From contig OW818662.1 of the NCBI GenBank assembly GCA_942492915.1, positions 1,798,001 to 1,862,000 on the forward strand: a DNA stretch of 64,000 nucleotides. Reading direction: 5' to 3'. The DNA is from Turneriella sp942492915 (GTDB lineage Bacteria > Spirochaetota > Leptospiria > Turneriellales > Turneriellaceae). Positions 56,611 to 64,000 of this stretch are shown here, piece by piece (the first letter of the stretch is position 1; every line of letters begins with the position of its first letter). The notes beneath the pieces are model-generated. The model ran no database searches. It worked only from the letters and a program-made list of their open reading frames with translations, and was not told where the DNA came from. Position numbers and translations under genes: made by a program.

Positions 56611-57897
56611 ATGGCGAAGCTCGCGACAATCACACAACTTTCCCCGACGATGACTGAAGGTGTATTCGTCGAGTGGATGAAAAACGTGGGCGATAGTGTG
56701 AAACCCGGTGACGTCATCGCCGCGATTGAAACAGACAAAGCGGTGATGGATCTCGAGGCCTTTGAAACAGGCATCTTGCTCAAGCAACTCGCAGCCAAAG
56801 GCGACAAACTTCCGGTGGGTGCGGCGATTGCCGTCATCGGTCAAACCGGCGAAGACTACGCCGGGCTGCTTGCAGCAGCGGCAAAACCTGGTGCAGTCGC
56901 GACGCCCGTGAAAGAAGCCGCTGCCCCGGCCGTTGGCAACACACCAATCGCCGCGGGCAACCTAAATGCTGGCAGCCCTGAAACGAAAGGCGCAGCCCTG
57001 AACGATACACCGCCAGTGCAACACGCAGAAACGCGAAGCCGTATCAAAGCGTCGCCGCTCGCAAAAAAGCTGGCACATCAAAATGGCGTCGACCTCGCGA
57101 CATTAACCGGTTCAGGACCGCAAGGACGCATTGTCAGCCGCGACCTGCAAAACGCCGGCCCGGCGCCAGCAGGCACACGCATCAGCGACAGCAAGATTGC
57201 GCTGACACCAATGCGCAAAACCATCGCCGATCGCCTGGCACAATCGAAACAGACAGTACCGCACTTCTATCTGACGCGCACGGTCAACCTGACCCGGCTC
57301 GTTGAACTTCGCGCAGAGATGAATCAGGGTCTGGCGAAGCTGCACGAATCGGCAACCGATACTCTGGCGCCGAAGAAAGTTTCCATCAATGATTTTTTCA
57401 TCGCAGCAGCGGCGCAGGCGCTGAGCCGGCACGCCCCACTCCGCCGCCAGTTTGCAGGCGACCATTTTATTCAGCTCGGTAATGTGGATGTCGGTTTTGC
57501 CGTGAGTCTCGACGACGGCCTCATTACCCCCGTCATTCGTAACGCCGATCAGCTCACGCTGTTCGAAATCGCCAACGCAGCTTCGGCACTTGCCTCGCGT
57601 GCTCGGGCGCGCAAGCTGAAACCCGAAGAATATACCGGCGGAACATTTACGATTTCGAATCTCGGCATGCTGGGTATAACTTCGTTTCAGGCGATCATCA
57701 ACGCACCTGAGGCGGCGATACTCGCTGTCGGCGCGAGCGAGCGGCGCGCCATCGAAAGCCCGGGGGGCGGCGTTGCGTTCGGTGATTATCTCAGCCTGAA
57801 TCTTGCGTGCGACCACCGCGTCGTCGACGGGGCTGCGGGAGCGGCGTTTCTGGCCGACCTCGCCCTGTATCTGGAAAACCCGGGTCTTATTCGATGA
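56611..57897 (+). CDS. pdhC: Dihydrolipoamide acyltransferase (E2) of a 2-oxoacid dehydrogenase complex
   Basis: 428 residues from ATG 56611; the frame is open further upstream but that part is not E2-like. A lipoyl domain (1-80) has the lipoylated Lys in ETDKAVMDLEAFETG. An Ala/Pro linker and the E1/E3-binding domain follow (SRIKASPLAKKLAHQNGVDL). The C-terminal catalytic core has HFYLTRTVNLTRL, TFTISNLGMLGI and the active-site CDHRVVDGAAG. The form fits pyruvate dehydrogenase E2. No E1 or E3 gene is adjacent. The esterase ATG overlaps its stop. Confidence 0.92.
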   Translation: MAKLATITQLSPTMTEGVFVEWMKNVGDSVKPGDVIAAIETDKAVMDLEAFETGILLKQLAAKGDKLPVGAAIAVIGQTGEDYAGLLAAAAKPGAVATPVKEAAAPAVGNTPIAAGNLNAGSPETKGAALNDTPPVQHAETRSRIKASPLAKKLAHQNGVDLATLTGSGPQGRIVSRDLQNAGPAPAGTRISDSKIALTPMRKTIADRLAQSKQTVPHFYLTRTVNLTRLVELRAEMNQGLAKLHESATDTLAPKKVSINDFFIAAAAQALSRHAPLRRQFAGDHFIQLGNVDVGFAVSLDDGLITPVIRNADQLTLFEIANAASALASRARARKLKPEEYTGGTFTISNLGMLGITSFQAIINAPEAAILAVGASERRAIESPGGGVAFGDYLSLNLACDHRVVDGAAGAAFLADLALYLENPGLIR

Positions 57898-58775
57898 AAA
57901 GCCCGGGGGCAAATATCGCACTGCTGGTTACGTGCAGTTTGTTTTCGGGGTGCCACCTGCGCGACCGTGCGCAGGCTGCAGAAAAAATTGATTTTCATGA
58001 CAATTTAAAATATGCGACGCATACGGCTGCAGAATTCGACCTCTATACACCGCGCGAGGCAGCTGCGCCGACGCCTGTCGTTGTCTTTATTCACGGCGGG
58101 TACTGGCGCAACCAATCACGCAGCTATTACAAGGCCTTCACGGGCCTTTATCAGAATTTTGGAATCGCCCTCGCCACTCGCGGTATCGCGACCGCCGTTA
58201 TCGATTACAGACTTTTTCCCGAAGCGCGGCTTCAAGACCAGATAGAAGATGTGATCGCAGCCTCGGCGTTCATAAAACAGAACGCCGCGAAATATAATAT
58301 CGACCCCACGCAACTCTTTCTCAGCGGCCATTCGGCCGGCGGGCACCTGGCGCTCGCAGTATTGTGGAACGCAGAACCACAGCTCGCGCGCGGTGCGGTT
58401 GTGCTCTCGCCTATTCTTGACATCGCGCACATGCGCCTGGCAAAAGACAGCGAATTCAACACCAGCCTTACGGTGCCTTTCTTCGGCAGCGGTGAAAACG
58501 ACCAGAAGTATTCACCCGCAAGCTACGCCGGGAAAAACTCAAAGCAGGCGCTTCTGCTATACGGCGCCAACGACGACGCCTATTTGCTTGAGCAAAAGAC
58601 AAAATATGAAAAGCAATTTGCCACGCAAGGCCTCACGCAAATCAAATTCGCCAGCATTGCGGGCGCTGACCATTCGACAATGGTCTTGCACGTGAACACG
58701 AGCAAAGACCTGACGAGCGACGCAATTGTAGAGTTTGTAATGAAAAACAAAGGGGGGATTTCTCATGGCAAATAG
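57894..58775 (+). CDS. Lipoprotein alpha/beta-hydrolase (esterase)
   Basis: 293 residues from ATG 57894, which overlaps the pdhC stop (ATGA). The lipoprotein signal ends at SLFSGC. The hydrolase carries an HGGYW oxyanion motif (VFIHGGYWRNQSRSYY), the nucleophile GHSAGGHLALAV, the acid in GANDDAYLLEQ and the His in GADHSTMVLH. It resembles carboxylesterases of the hormone-sensitive lipase type and kynurenine formamidase-like enzymes. It should sit in the periplasm or outer membrane. The following DISM cyclase starts within its last codons. Confidence 0.85.
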   Translation: MKSPGANIALLVTCSLFSGCHLRDRAQAAEKIDFHDNLKYATHTAAEFDLYTPREAAAPTPVVVFIHGGYWRNQSRSYYKAFTGLYQNFGIALATRGIATAVIDYRLFPEARLQDQIEDVIAASAFIKQNAAKYNIDPTQLFLSGHSAGGHLALAVLWNAEPQLARGAVVLSPILDIAHMRLAKDSEFNTSLTVPFFGSGENDQKYSPASYAGKNSKQALLLYGANDDAYLLEQKTKYEKQFATQGLTQIKFASIAGADHSTMVLHVNTSKDLTSDAIVEFVMKNKGGISHGK

Positions 58776-60894
58776 ATCATTCGCTCTGGTGAAACTCGCG
58801 CTCACCCTTCTGCCGGTGGCGGTACACGCGGCCGATGGCTCGTTAAAACCCGATAGCGTCGCAGGTCTGAATTCTACCGATGGGTTTGTCTGGTATGCAG
58901 CGCCGGGGCTCTACGCGGCGCCGGTGCTGGCGGCAAAACCAAAAGGCGCCACGCAACTGCCTGAGTTTTCTCGTCCACCCTATTCACAGGTCAGAGTGCC
59001 CGAAAATCTTGTGCCGCAACTTGCCATCAGCGGACTTGACGCGGCGCATTACGCGATGCGTTTTTTGCTGGGTGAATTGCCGGCGATGCCTTATGCGATC
59101 CGGCTTGGCGAAATCAATGATAAAGACCGGGTGTATCTGAACGGTGTTCATATTGCAGGTACGGGAGATTTTGCCAGTTCTAAACCGCAGGCATACGATA
59201 AGGTACGCATCTACGCGATACCCGCCGGACTTCTGAAAACCGGTCTGAATACTCTTGTAATCGATATTCAGGGTGTGCTTGAAAAGGAATCGGGCATCTA
59301 TCGCGATCGCGTTGAGCTTGGCCCTGCCGACAAGATCTACGGCGCATACTATCTTGAAAACTTATGGAGTTCGCTGGCGCTCGTAGCGTACCTGACGTTC
59401 GGCCTCTACTTCTTGTTGTTCTTTATCAGACGCCGCAACGATCGCGAGAACTTCTACTTTGCCATCTTTGCCATCGCCCTTGTCATTTACAGTGGCTTAC
59501 ATACACAACTCAAATACGAATATTCCCTCAGCCTCTATTTCTGGAAGCGGGTGCAGTACCTCTCGCTATTCTTGCTCGTCCCCTCATTCTATTACTTTAT
59601 CCGTCACTACTACAAGCCGGCGCGGTTAATGTGGGTGCGAGTGCTCGATCTGGTGGCTTACGCGGCAAACGCAGTCATGGTTACCGTCGCTGCTGCCGTC
59701 GCGGTCAGCCCCGACGTTAAAGTGTGGGATTGGCTGCAGAACAATGTCGTGACCTATGTCTGGCTGCTCTATATTGTCGGTATGGCGACCATTCTGATAC
59801 GAGAAGTCATTAAGAAGAACCGCGACGCCATCATCATGAGCGTCAGCTTCTTGGTGCTGCTTGCCGCAATGGTTCTGGATATTCTGAGCGGGCAGGCAAA
59901 ACTCAATCTGCCGCCACTCTTGACGTATGTGTTCATTTTCTTCATCTTGTCCATGGCGCTCGTGCTTGCCAATCGTTTCGTGCGCCTGCACGACGAAACC
60001 GAAGAACTCAACGAAAGCCTGTCGAAGTTTAATGCGGCCTCGCGGCGCTTTGTTCCCTTTGAGTTTCTGAAGATGCTCGGCAAAGAGAGCATTCTTGATG
60101 TGAGCCTGGGCGATCAGGTGCAAAGAGACATGGCCGTGCTCTTTTCAGACATCCGCAGTTTTACCTCGCTCTCTGAGAAAATGACACCGAAAGAAAACTT
60201 TGATTTTATTAATTCATATCTCGACAAGGTCGGTCCCGTTATCAGGGACCATCACGGTTTCATCGACAAGTATATCGGCGACGCGGTCATGGCGCTTTTC
60301 CCTTCGTCGGCTGCAGACGCTCTCGAGGCGGCGCTGGCGATGCATGCGCGGGTGCGCAACTGGAACGAACGCCGGGCGAAACATGATTATTCGGCCGTTA
60401 CGATTGGCATCGGCATACACCAGGGACGTGTCATGCTGGGCACGATCGGCGAGCACCAGCGCATGGACGGAACCGTCATCGCCGATGCAGTGAACCTGGC
60501 TTCGCGTATTGAGAGCCTGACCAAGAATTACGGTGCGGGCACCCTGATTTCAGACATATCGTGGCAGACCATCGGGAATCATGAGAAGTACCAATACCGA
60601 CTTGTCGACAGGGTTGCGGTAAAAGGTAAGAACGAGCCCGTAGACCTGATCGAGATTTTTGATGGTGATGCTGATGATCTGAGGCGCCTGAAGCAACACC
60701 AGAAGCCGGCCTTTGCTGAGGCGCTGCACCTGTATCGCGCAGCCCGATTCAGCGATGCGAAGACCGCCTTCTTGCAGCTGGCCGCCGAGAATGCCGGTGA
60801 CAAAACCCTGAGGCTCTACCTCGAGCGTATCGAACGAAATCTGAAGTTTCCCCCGGTCGAATGGTTGGGCTATGAAACCCTGACCGAAAAATAG
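58765..60894 (+). CDS. Membrane adenylate/guanylate cyclase with 7TMR-DISM sensor
   Basis: 709 residues. A signal peptide (1-22), a periplasmic domain with a jelly-roll look (about 40-190; YAIRLGEINDKDRVYLNGVH), seven helices (about 205-410), a helical linker (RLHDETEELNESLSKF) and a class III cyclase domain (about 455-640). The metal aspartates are D462 (LFSDIRSF) and D506 (YIGDAVMAL), the same positions as in the paralogue at 28540, but there is no repeat insertion. The C-terminus has a TPR-like helical pair (FAEALHLYRAARFSDAKTAF). It overlaps the esterase gene by 11 bases, so ligand release and sensing may be linked; that is inference. Confidence 0.92.
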   Translation: MANRSFALVKLALTLLPVAVHAADGSLKPDSVAGLNSTDGFVWYAAPGLYAAPVLAAKPKGATQLPEFSRPPYSQVRVPENLVPQLAISGLDAAHYAMRFLLGELPAMPYAIRLGEINDKDRVYLNGVHIAGTGDFASSKPQAYDKVRIYAIPAGLLKTGLNTLVIDIQGVLEKESGIYRDRVELGPADKIYGAYYLENLWSSLALVAYLTFGLYFLLFFIRRRNDRENFYFAIFAIALVIYSGLHTQLKYEYSLSLYFWKRVQYLSLFLLVPSFYYFIRHYYKPARLMWVRVLDLVAYAANAVMVTVAAAVAVSPDVKVWDWLQNNVVTYVWLLYIVGMATILIREVIKKNRDAIIMSVSFLVLLAAMVLDILSGQAKLNLPPLLTYVFIFFILSMALVLANRFVRLHDETEELNESLSKFNAASRRFVPFEFLKMLGKESILDVSLGDQVQRDMAVLFSDIRSFTSLSEKMTPKENFDFINSYLDKVGPVIRDHHGFIDKYIGDAVMALFPSSAADALEAALAMHARVRNWNERRAKHDYSAVTIGIGIHQGRVMLGTIGEHQRMDGTVIADAVNLASRIESLTKNYGAGTLISDISWQTIGNHEKYQYRLVDRVAVKGKNEPVDLIEIFDGDADDLRRLKQHQKPAFAEALHLYRAARFSDAKTAFLQLAAENAGDKTLRLYLERIERNLKFPPVEWLGYETLTEK

Positions 60895-60945
60895 CGTAGT
60901 CAACTAACACTCGTCAGGGCGACGAACATTTGATATATTGCAACT

Positions 60946-62229
60946 ATGTCGATGCTCTTGGCTGCGTTTGGTTCAGGCCTGCTAGCTTCTTTCTCAGCCT
61001 GCGTGTACCCGCTGATACCCATTACCACGGCGATCTTCGCCGGTGGCGAACGAAAGTCGTGGCTGCAAGGGTTCACGGCAGCGGCGGTCTATACTCTCGG
61101 CATGTCGGTGACCTACGGAACGCTGGGCGTAGTCGCAGCGCTCAGCGGATCTGTTTTCGGCAAGTACCTCGGCGACCCGCGCGCGACTCTGGCCATTTCA
61201 CTAGTGCTCATCTACCTGGGGCTCGCTTACGCGCATCTCGTGCCATTGCCGCTACCGAATTTTGCGCACCACCTGCAGGTCGGTCGCAAAGAGGGTAAAA
61301 AGAGTGAGCTGCTGTTTCCTCTGGTGTTGGGTATTTTCTCCGCGTTCATTGCCGCCCCCTGCACAGCGCCCTTCTTCGGCAACCTGCTTGTGCAGATCAG
61401 CAAGAATGCAGCAGAGCAGAATTCAATCGTGATACCTGCATTATCATCGTTTTCTTTTGCGCTCGGCATGGGCGTACCGTTTCTGCTGATCGGTACGTTT
61501 TCGATCAGGCTGCCCAAACCCGGAATCTGGCTGAAAGCCGTCGAGTATGGCGGCGCGGTTGTACTCATGACTGCGGGCTTTCACTACCTTGAAGATATCG
61601 CAGGGGATTTTCCCCCGGCCGCGCAGGCTTTCCCGTTCGCTGTGATCGGTATCGCGATGTGCGTGACCTTCTTTATTCTCGCCGAACCCCTTAAATCGGA
61701 GTACCACATGACACGACGCCTCAGACTCAACACTGCCGGCATGCTGATGATCTCTGCGCTGGGACTGTTTCTTTTCACCTCACCGTTCGTAAAATACTGG
61801 GGAGTCGACGTCAAAACCAACACCAACGCCACAAGTGATGCGGGGCGCAAATCAGGAATGACTTTACCGCAGGGCAAACTCAAGTGGTATAAAGATCTGG
61901 ATGAAGCGCGCTCGGTCGCAAAAAAAGAAAACAAGATTCTGTTCGTAGACTTCTGGGCGGACTGGTGCACCGCTTGCGAAGAGATGGAACGCAAACTTTT
62001 TGTGACAGACGAATTTATCACCTTCGCCGTGGCAAACAACATCATTCCGGTGAGGATTGATTACTCCAACCCGACTGACGAACTCGACAAACTGGCGCGC
62101 GAATATAACATACGCGGTTTACCCACTGTGGTACTCACCAAAGCCGACGGTGAACTGATTCACACACTGACCGGGTTCTACAGCAAAGAGTATACAATGC
62201 GCGAACTTAAATCAGCTCTTAAAGATTGA
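60946..62229 (+). CDS. dsbD: Thiol:disulfide interchange protein DsbD (short form)
   Basis: 427 residues. The membrane part (about 1-275) has eight helices with paired cysteines in FSACVYPLIP and IAAPCTAPFF. The C-terminal thioredoxin domain (about 310-427) has WADWCTAC (C341, C344) and GLPTVVL with the cis-Pro. The N-terminal alpha domain of full DsbD is missing, as in many short forms. It brings reducing power from cytoplasmic thioredoxin to the periplasm, for example for the exported MsrB-like protein encoded next to it on the opposite strand. Confidence 0.92.
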   Translation: MSMLLAAFGSGLLASFSACVYPLIPITTAIFAGGERKSWLQGFTAAAVYTLGMSVTYGTLGVVAALSGSVFGKYLGDPRATLAISLVLIYLGLAYAHLVPLPLPNFAHHLQVGRKEGKKSELLFPLVLGIFSAFIAAPCTAPFFGNLLVQISKNAAEQNSIVIPALSSFSFALGMGVPFLLIGTFSIRLPKPGIWLKAVEYGGAVVLMTAGFHYLEDIAGDFPPAAQAFPFAVIGIAMCVTFFILAEPLKSEYHMTRRLRLNTAGMLMISALGLFLFTSPFVKYWGVDVKTNTNATSDAGRKSGMTLPQGKLKWYKDLDEARSVAKKENKILFVDFWADWCTACEEMERKLFVTDEFITFAVANNIIPVRIDYSNPTDELDKLAREYNIRGLPTVVLTKADGELIHTLTGFYSKEYTMRELKSALKD

Positions 62230-62248
62230 TCCCGGCGGATCAATCTTT
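62221..62248. terminator. Bidirectional hairpin between dsbD and msrB
   Basis: AAAGATTGATCC and GGATCAATCTTT form a perfect 12-bp stem with a CGGC loop. The left arm includes the dsbD stop codon. It lies six bases from the msrB stop, so it can end transcription from both sides. Confidence 0.75.
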
Positions 62249-62253
62249 CAGCT

Positions 62254-62886
62254 TTAACGCGCCGATTTGCCTTCAAACTTCAACGATACCGAGTTGATAC
62301 AATACCGTAATCCTGTCGGCTTGGGCCCGTCGGTCGGGTGCGCAGATGACCTCGTGTCAGCCCCGACCTGTGGCCCTCGTGGCCCGTCGGTCGGGTGCGC
62401 AGATGACCTCGTGTCAGCCCCGACCTGCGGCCCTCGTGGCCCGTCGTCAAATATATGACCCAGATGGCCGCCGCAGCGGGCGCAGCGGACCTCGGTGCGT
62501 AACATGCCATGGCTTGAGTCAGCAATTTCTTCAACGTGCGCAGCGTCCAAAGGCAGGTAGAAGCTCGGCCACCCGGTGCCCGAATCAAATTTTGTGGCAG
62601 AGCTGAAGAGCGGCAGTTTGCAGGCTGCGCAGAGATACGTGCCTTTTTCATGGTGGTCGTGGTATAAACCGGTGAAGGCACGCTCGGTACCCTGCCGCCG
62701 CAGAACCTGAAACTGTTCGGCAGTCAGAACCTTCGCCCATTCGCTGTCGCTGCGCTGAATTTTTTTGATCTTCACGGCAACCGTCTTCTTTTCAGCAACT
62801 GTGGCGGCGTCAGCAGGTCTTGCGCAGCTGCTGGCAGTGAGCCACGCCGCCAAAGCCAGGGTGTAAATCCGCATGTTTCGCATCAT
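62254..62886 (-). CDS. msrB: Methionine sulfoxide reductase B, lipoprotein, with an inserted 19-residue tandem repeat
   Basis: 210 residues from ATG 62886; ATG 62874 is an alternative. The signal ends at TASSC, so it is a lipoprotein facing the periplasm or outside. MsrB reduces methionine-R-sulfoxide in oxidised proteins. Zinc is held by two CxxC pairs (CAACKLP and CARCGGH), with SGTGWPSFY between, and the catalytic Cys is in LRYCINSVSLKF. Oddity: the normal FDDGPKPTGLRYC segment is split by two copies of a 19-residue unit (GPRGPQVGADTRSSAHPTD), about residues 151-188. The frame is kept. The insertion sits ten residues before the catalytic Cys. Confidence 0.92.
   Translation of the reverse strand: MMRNMRIYTLALAAWLTASSCARPADAATVAEKKTVAVKIKKIQRSDSEWAKVLTAEQFQVLRRQGTERAFTGLYHDHHEKGTYLCAACKLPLFSSATKFDSGTGWPSFYLPLDAAHVEEIADSSHGMLRTEVRCARCGGHLGHIFDDGPRGPQVGADTRSSAHPTDGPRGPQVGADTRSSAHPTDGPKPTGLRYCINSVSLKFEGKSAR
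62324..62437 (-). repeat. Two tandem 57-bp units inside msrB
   Basis: Units at 62324-62380 and 62381-62437 differ at one base, and a partial third copy of nine bases begins at 62438. Each unit holds an inverted repeat GGTCGGG/CCCGACC with TGAC/GTCA inside, so a folded hairpin is possible. They encode GPRGPQVGADTRSSAHPTD twice without breaking the frame. Confidence 0.9.
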
Positions 62887-62923
62887 TGTTAGTCGCGGTA
62901 ATGGCGCGATTGTTACGGGAAAT

Positions 62924-63919
62924 TTATTCGAATTTGATCGAACGGGCCATTAATTCTTTGATCGCCTCGGCTGCCGGTTTATTTTCATAGAGTATCCTGT
63001 ACACGGCAGTTGTAATCGGCATTTCAACGCCCAACGTTTGCGCGAGTTCGTAAGCGCTCTCGGTGGTGGGCACACCTTCGGCGACCATGCGCATCTCGCT
63101 CTGTATCTGCGCGAGCGACATACCAGAACCAAGTTTCAGACCGACGGTGCGGTTTCGCGAGAGGTCGCCCGTACAGGTCAGAACAAGGTCGCCCATGCCC
63201 GCGAGTCCCATGAACGAGATAGGTGTCGCACCGAGTTTCTCGCCCAATCTCGCAATTTCTGCCAGACCGCGCGTGATGATTGCCGCGCGCGTATTGCTGC
63301 CAAATTTTAAGCCATCGGCGATGCCAGTGGCGATTGCCATAACGTTCTTGAGCGCGCCGCCGAGTTCAACACCAATAACATCGGGAGTCGCATAGGCCCT
63401 GAAGTATTCGTTGTGAAAAACCTTCTGGATCTCGGGTAACCGGCTCGCATCATAACCCGCAATCGTAATTGCTGTGGGCATCTTGAGCGCCATCTCGCGC
63501 GCAAACGAAGGACCGCTCAGAAAAAACAGATTGCCCCTCTTCGCTTCGCCAAAAATCTGCTTGAAAAGTTCGCAGACGAGCAGATGCGTTTTCTTCTCGA
63601 TTCCTTTTGAAGCGACGACAATCGGGACACTGATCGTTTTTGCACGTTCGGCGGCTCCGTATACTTCGCGTATCGCTTGCGTGGGTGTCGCGCTGATAAT
63701 GAGTTCAGCGTGCGCGACTGCTGCCTCGAAGTCCGTTGTCACGTTGACGCTGTCGGGTAGCGTGATACCTTTGAGGTAGATAGTGTTTTCACGCTGTGTA
63801 CGTATCGCCTCAGCCGTATCGACGCTGTGGCTCCAAAGTAAAACTTCGTGCCCATTCTCAGCCACAAGTTTGGCAAGCGCCGTCCCGAATGAGCCGGCCC
63901 CGATAACTGCAATTCGCAT
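62924..63919 (-). CDS. gpsA: Glycerol-3-phosphate dehydrogenase [NAD(P)+]
   Basis: 331 residues, standard length. GpsA makes sn-glycerol-3-phosphate from dihydroxyacetone phosphate for phospholipids. Seen: the N-terminal nucleotide site VIGAGSFGTALAKLVAENGH, SATPTQAIREV, ASKGIEKKTHLL, FLSGPSFAREMA, the catalytic Lys in GGALKNVMAIATGIADGL, NTRAAIITRGLAEIARLGEK, and GLAGMGDLVLTCTGDLSRNR. It is in the same direction as msrB with a 37-base gap. Confidence 0.96.
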   Translation of the reverse strand: MRIAVIGAGSFGTALAKLVAENGHEVLLWSHSVDTAEAIRTQRENTIYLKGITLPDSVNVTTDFEAAVAHAELIISATPTQAIREVYGAAERAKTISVPIVVASKGIEKKTHLLVCELFKQIFGEAKRGNLFFLSGPSFAREMALKMPTAITIAGYDASRLPEIQKVFHNEYFRAYATPDVIGVELGGALKNVMAIATGIADGLKFGSNTRAAIITRGLAEIARLGEKLGATPISFMGLAGMGDLVLTCTGDLSRNRTVGLKLGSGMSLAQIQSEMRMVAEGVPTTESAYELAQTLGVEMPITTAVYRILYENKPAAEAIKELMARSIKFE

Positions 63920-64000
63920 AACACCGTATGGGAGGCAGTCGCTCCCGCGGCAACTGAGATTTATTGCCCTTGAAGACGGCTCAGAATTTTTCGAAGAATC
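63920..64000. other. Right edge: upstream region of gpsA, possible start of a rightward gene
   Basis: GGGAGGCAGTCGCTCCC at about 63930-63946 is a short inverted repeat. From about 63950 a rightward frame reads LRFIALEDGSEFFEE, which recalls the first strand of carbamoyl-phosphate synthase small subunits (ALEDGxxFxG). No ordinary start codon is visible in that frame, so this is only a hint. Confidence 0.15.

Noticed and set aside
62324..62437. CRISPR array or attachment site at the msrB repeats.
   Set aside because: There are no unique spacers; units are directly tandem and in frame in a coding gene.

Overview
The window looks like a stretch of chromosome from a free-living spirochaete of the Leptospirales (a Turneriella- or Leptospira-like bacterium). 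This placement is inference. It rests on two membrane adenylate cyclases with 7TMR-DISM sensor modules, a FliM switch protein, many lipoproteins with relaxed signal sequences, an acidic repeat protein, and moderately GC-rich coding sequence with many short overlaps between genes. No rRNA, tRNA, CRISPR array, insertion sequence or prophage was seen. Coding density is very high: the longest stretch without a gene is about 280 bases (5446-5723).

Left end (1-9306): a reading frame of about 1,800 codons runs leftward off the window edge. It encodes a huge lipoprotein-like surface protein and carries one apparent frameshift near its start. Divergent from it are an acidic protein with seven copies of a motif resembling the N-terminus of FliM, and a GAF protein with a degenerate GGDEF-like domain. 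Next (9354-20301): folD, an M14 peptidase, a nuclease-like membrane protein with an M23 peptidase, an SppA-type peptidase, a large unknown protein, a YqgE/AlgH protein, and a gamma-glutamyltransferase joined to a sodium symporter. Then (20395-30624): GTP-type pckG, an MpaB-like oxygenase, a Tat-exported pirin, a UbiB kinase, the primary sigma factor rpoD and a DISM cyclase.

Middle (30614-45789): nth, a TMEM220-like protein, a desaturase, a leftward operon of miaB, a degenerate Mla-type ATPase, an MlaD protein and a GNAT protein, then a small secreted protein, fliM, an unknown exported protein, an Enzyme I-like protein, a BtuF-like protein, a prolyl iminopeptidase, glyQ without glyS, and a CPA2-type antiporter. 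Right part (45841-64000): a beta-barrel candidate, argB, tatA, a small lipoprotein with an AI-2E-type permease, the division cluster ftsQ-ftsA-ftsZ, a ComEC-like protein, an SDR, map, a coupled set of pdhC, a lipoprotein esterase and a DISM cyclase, then dsbD, msrB and gpsA.

The most unusual signal is a pair of in-frame insertions of 57-bp (19-residue) repeat modules in two unrelated genes, msrB and the first cyclase. Both lie inside catalytic domains. The second is the seven-copy FliM-like motif protein. Several enzymes have lost key residues or domains: the Mla-like ATPase, the GGDEF-like domain, and ComEC without a metallo-beta-lactamase domain. All family calls come from reading motifs by eye; no database search was run.
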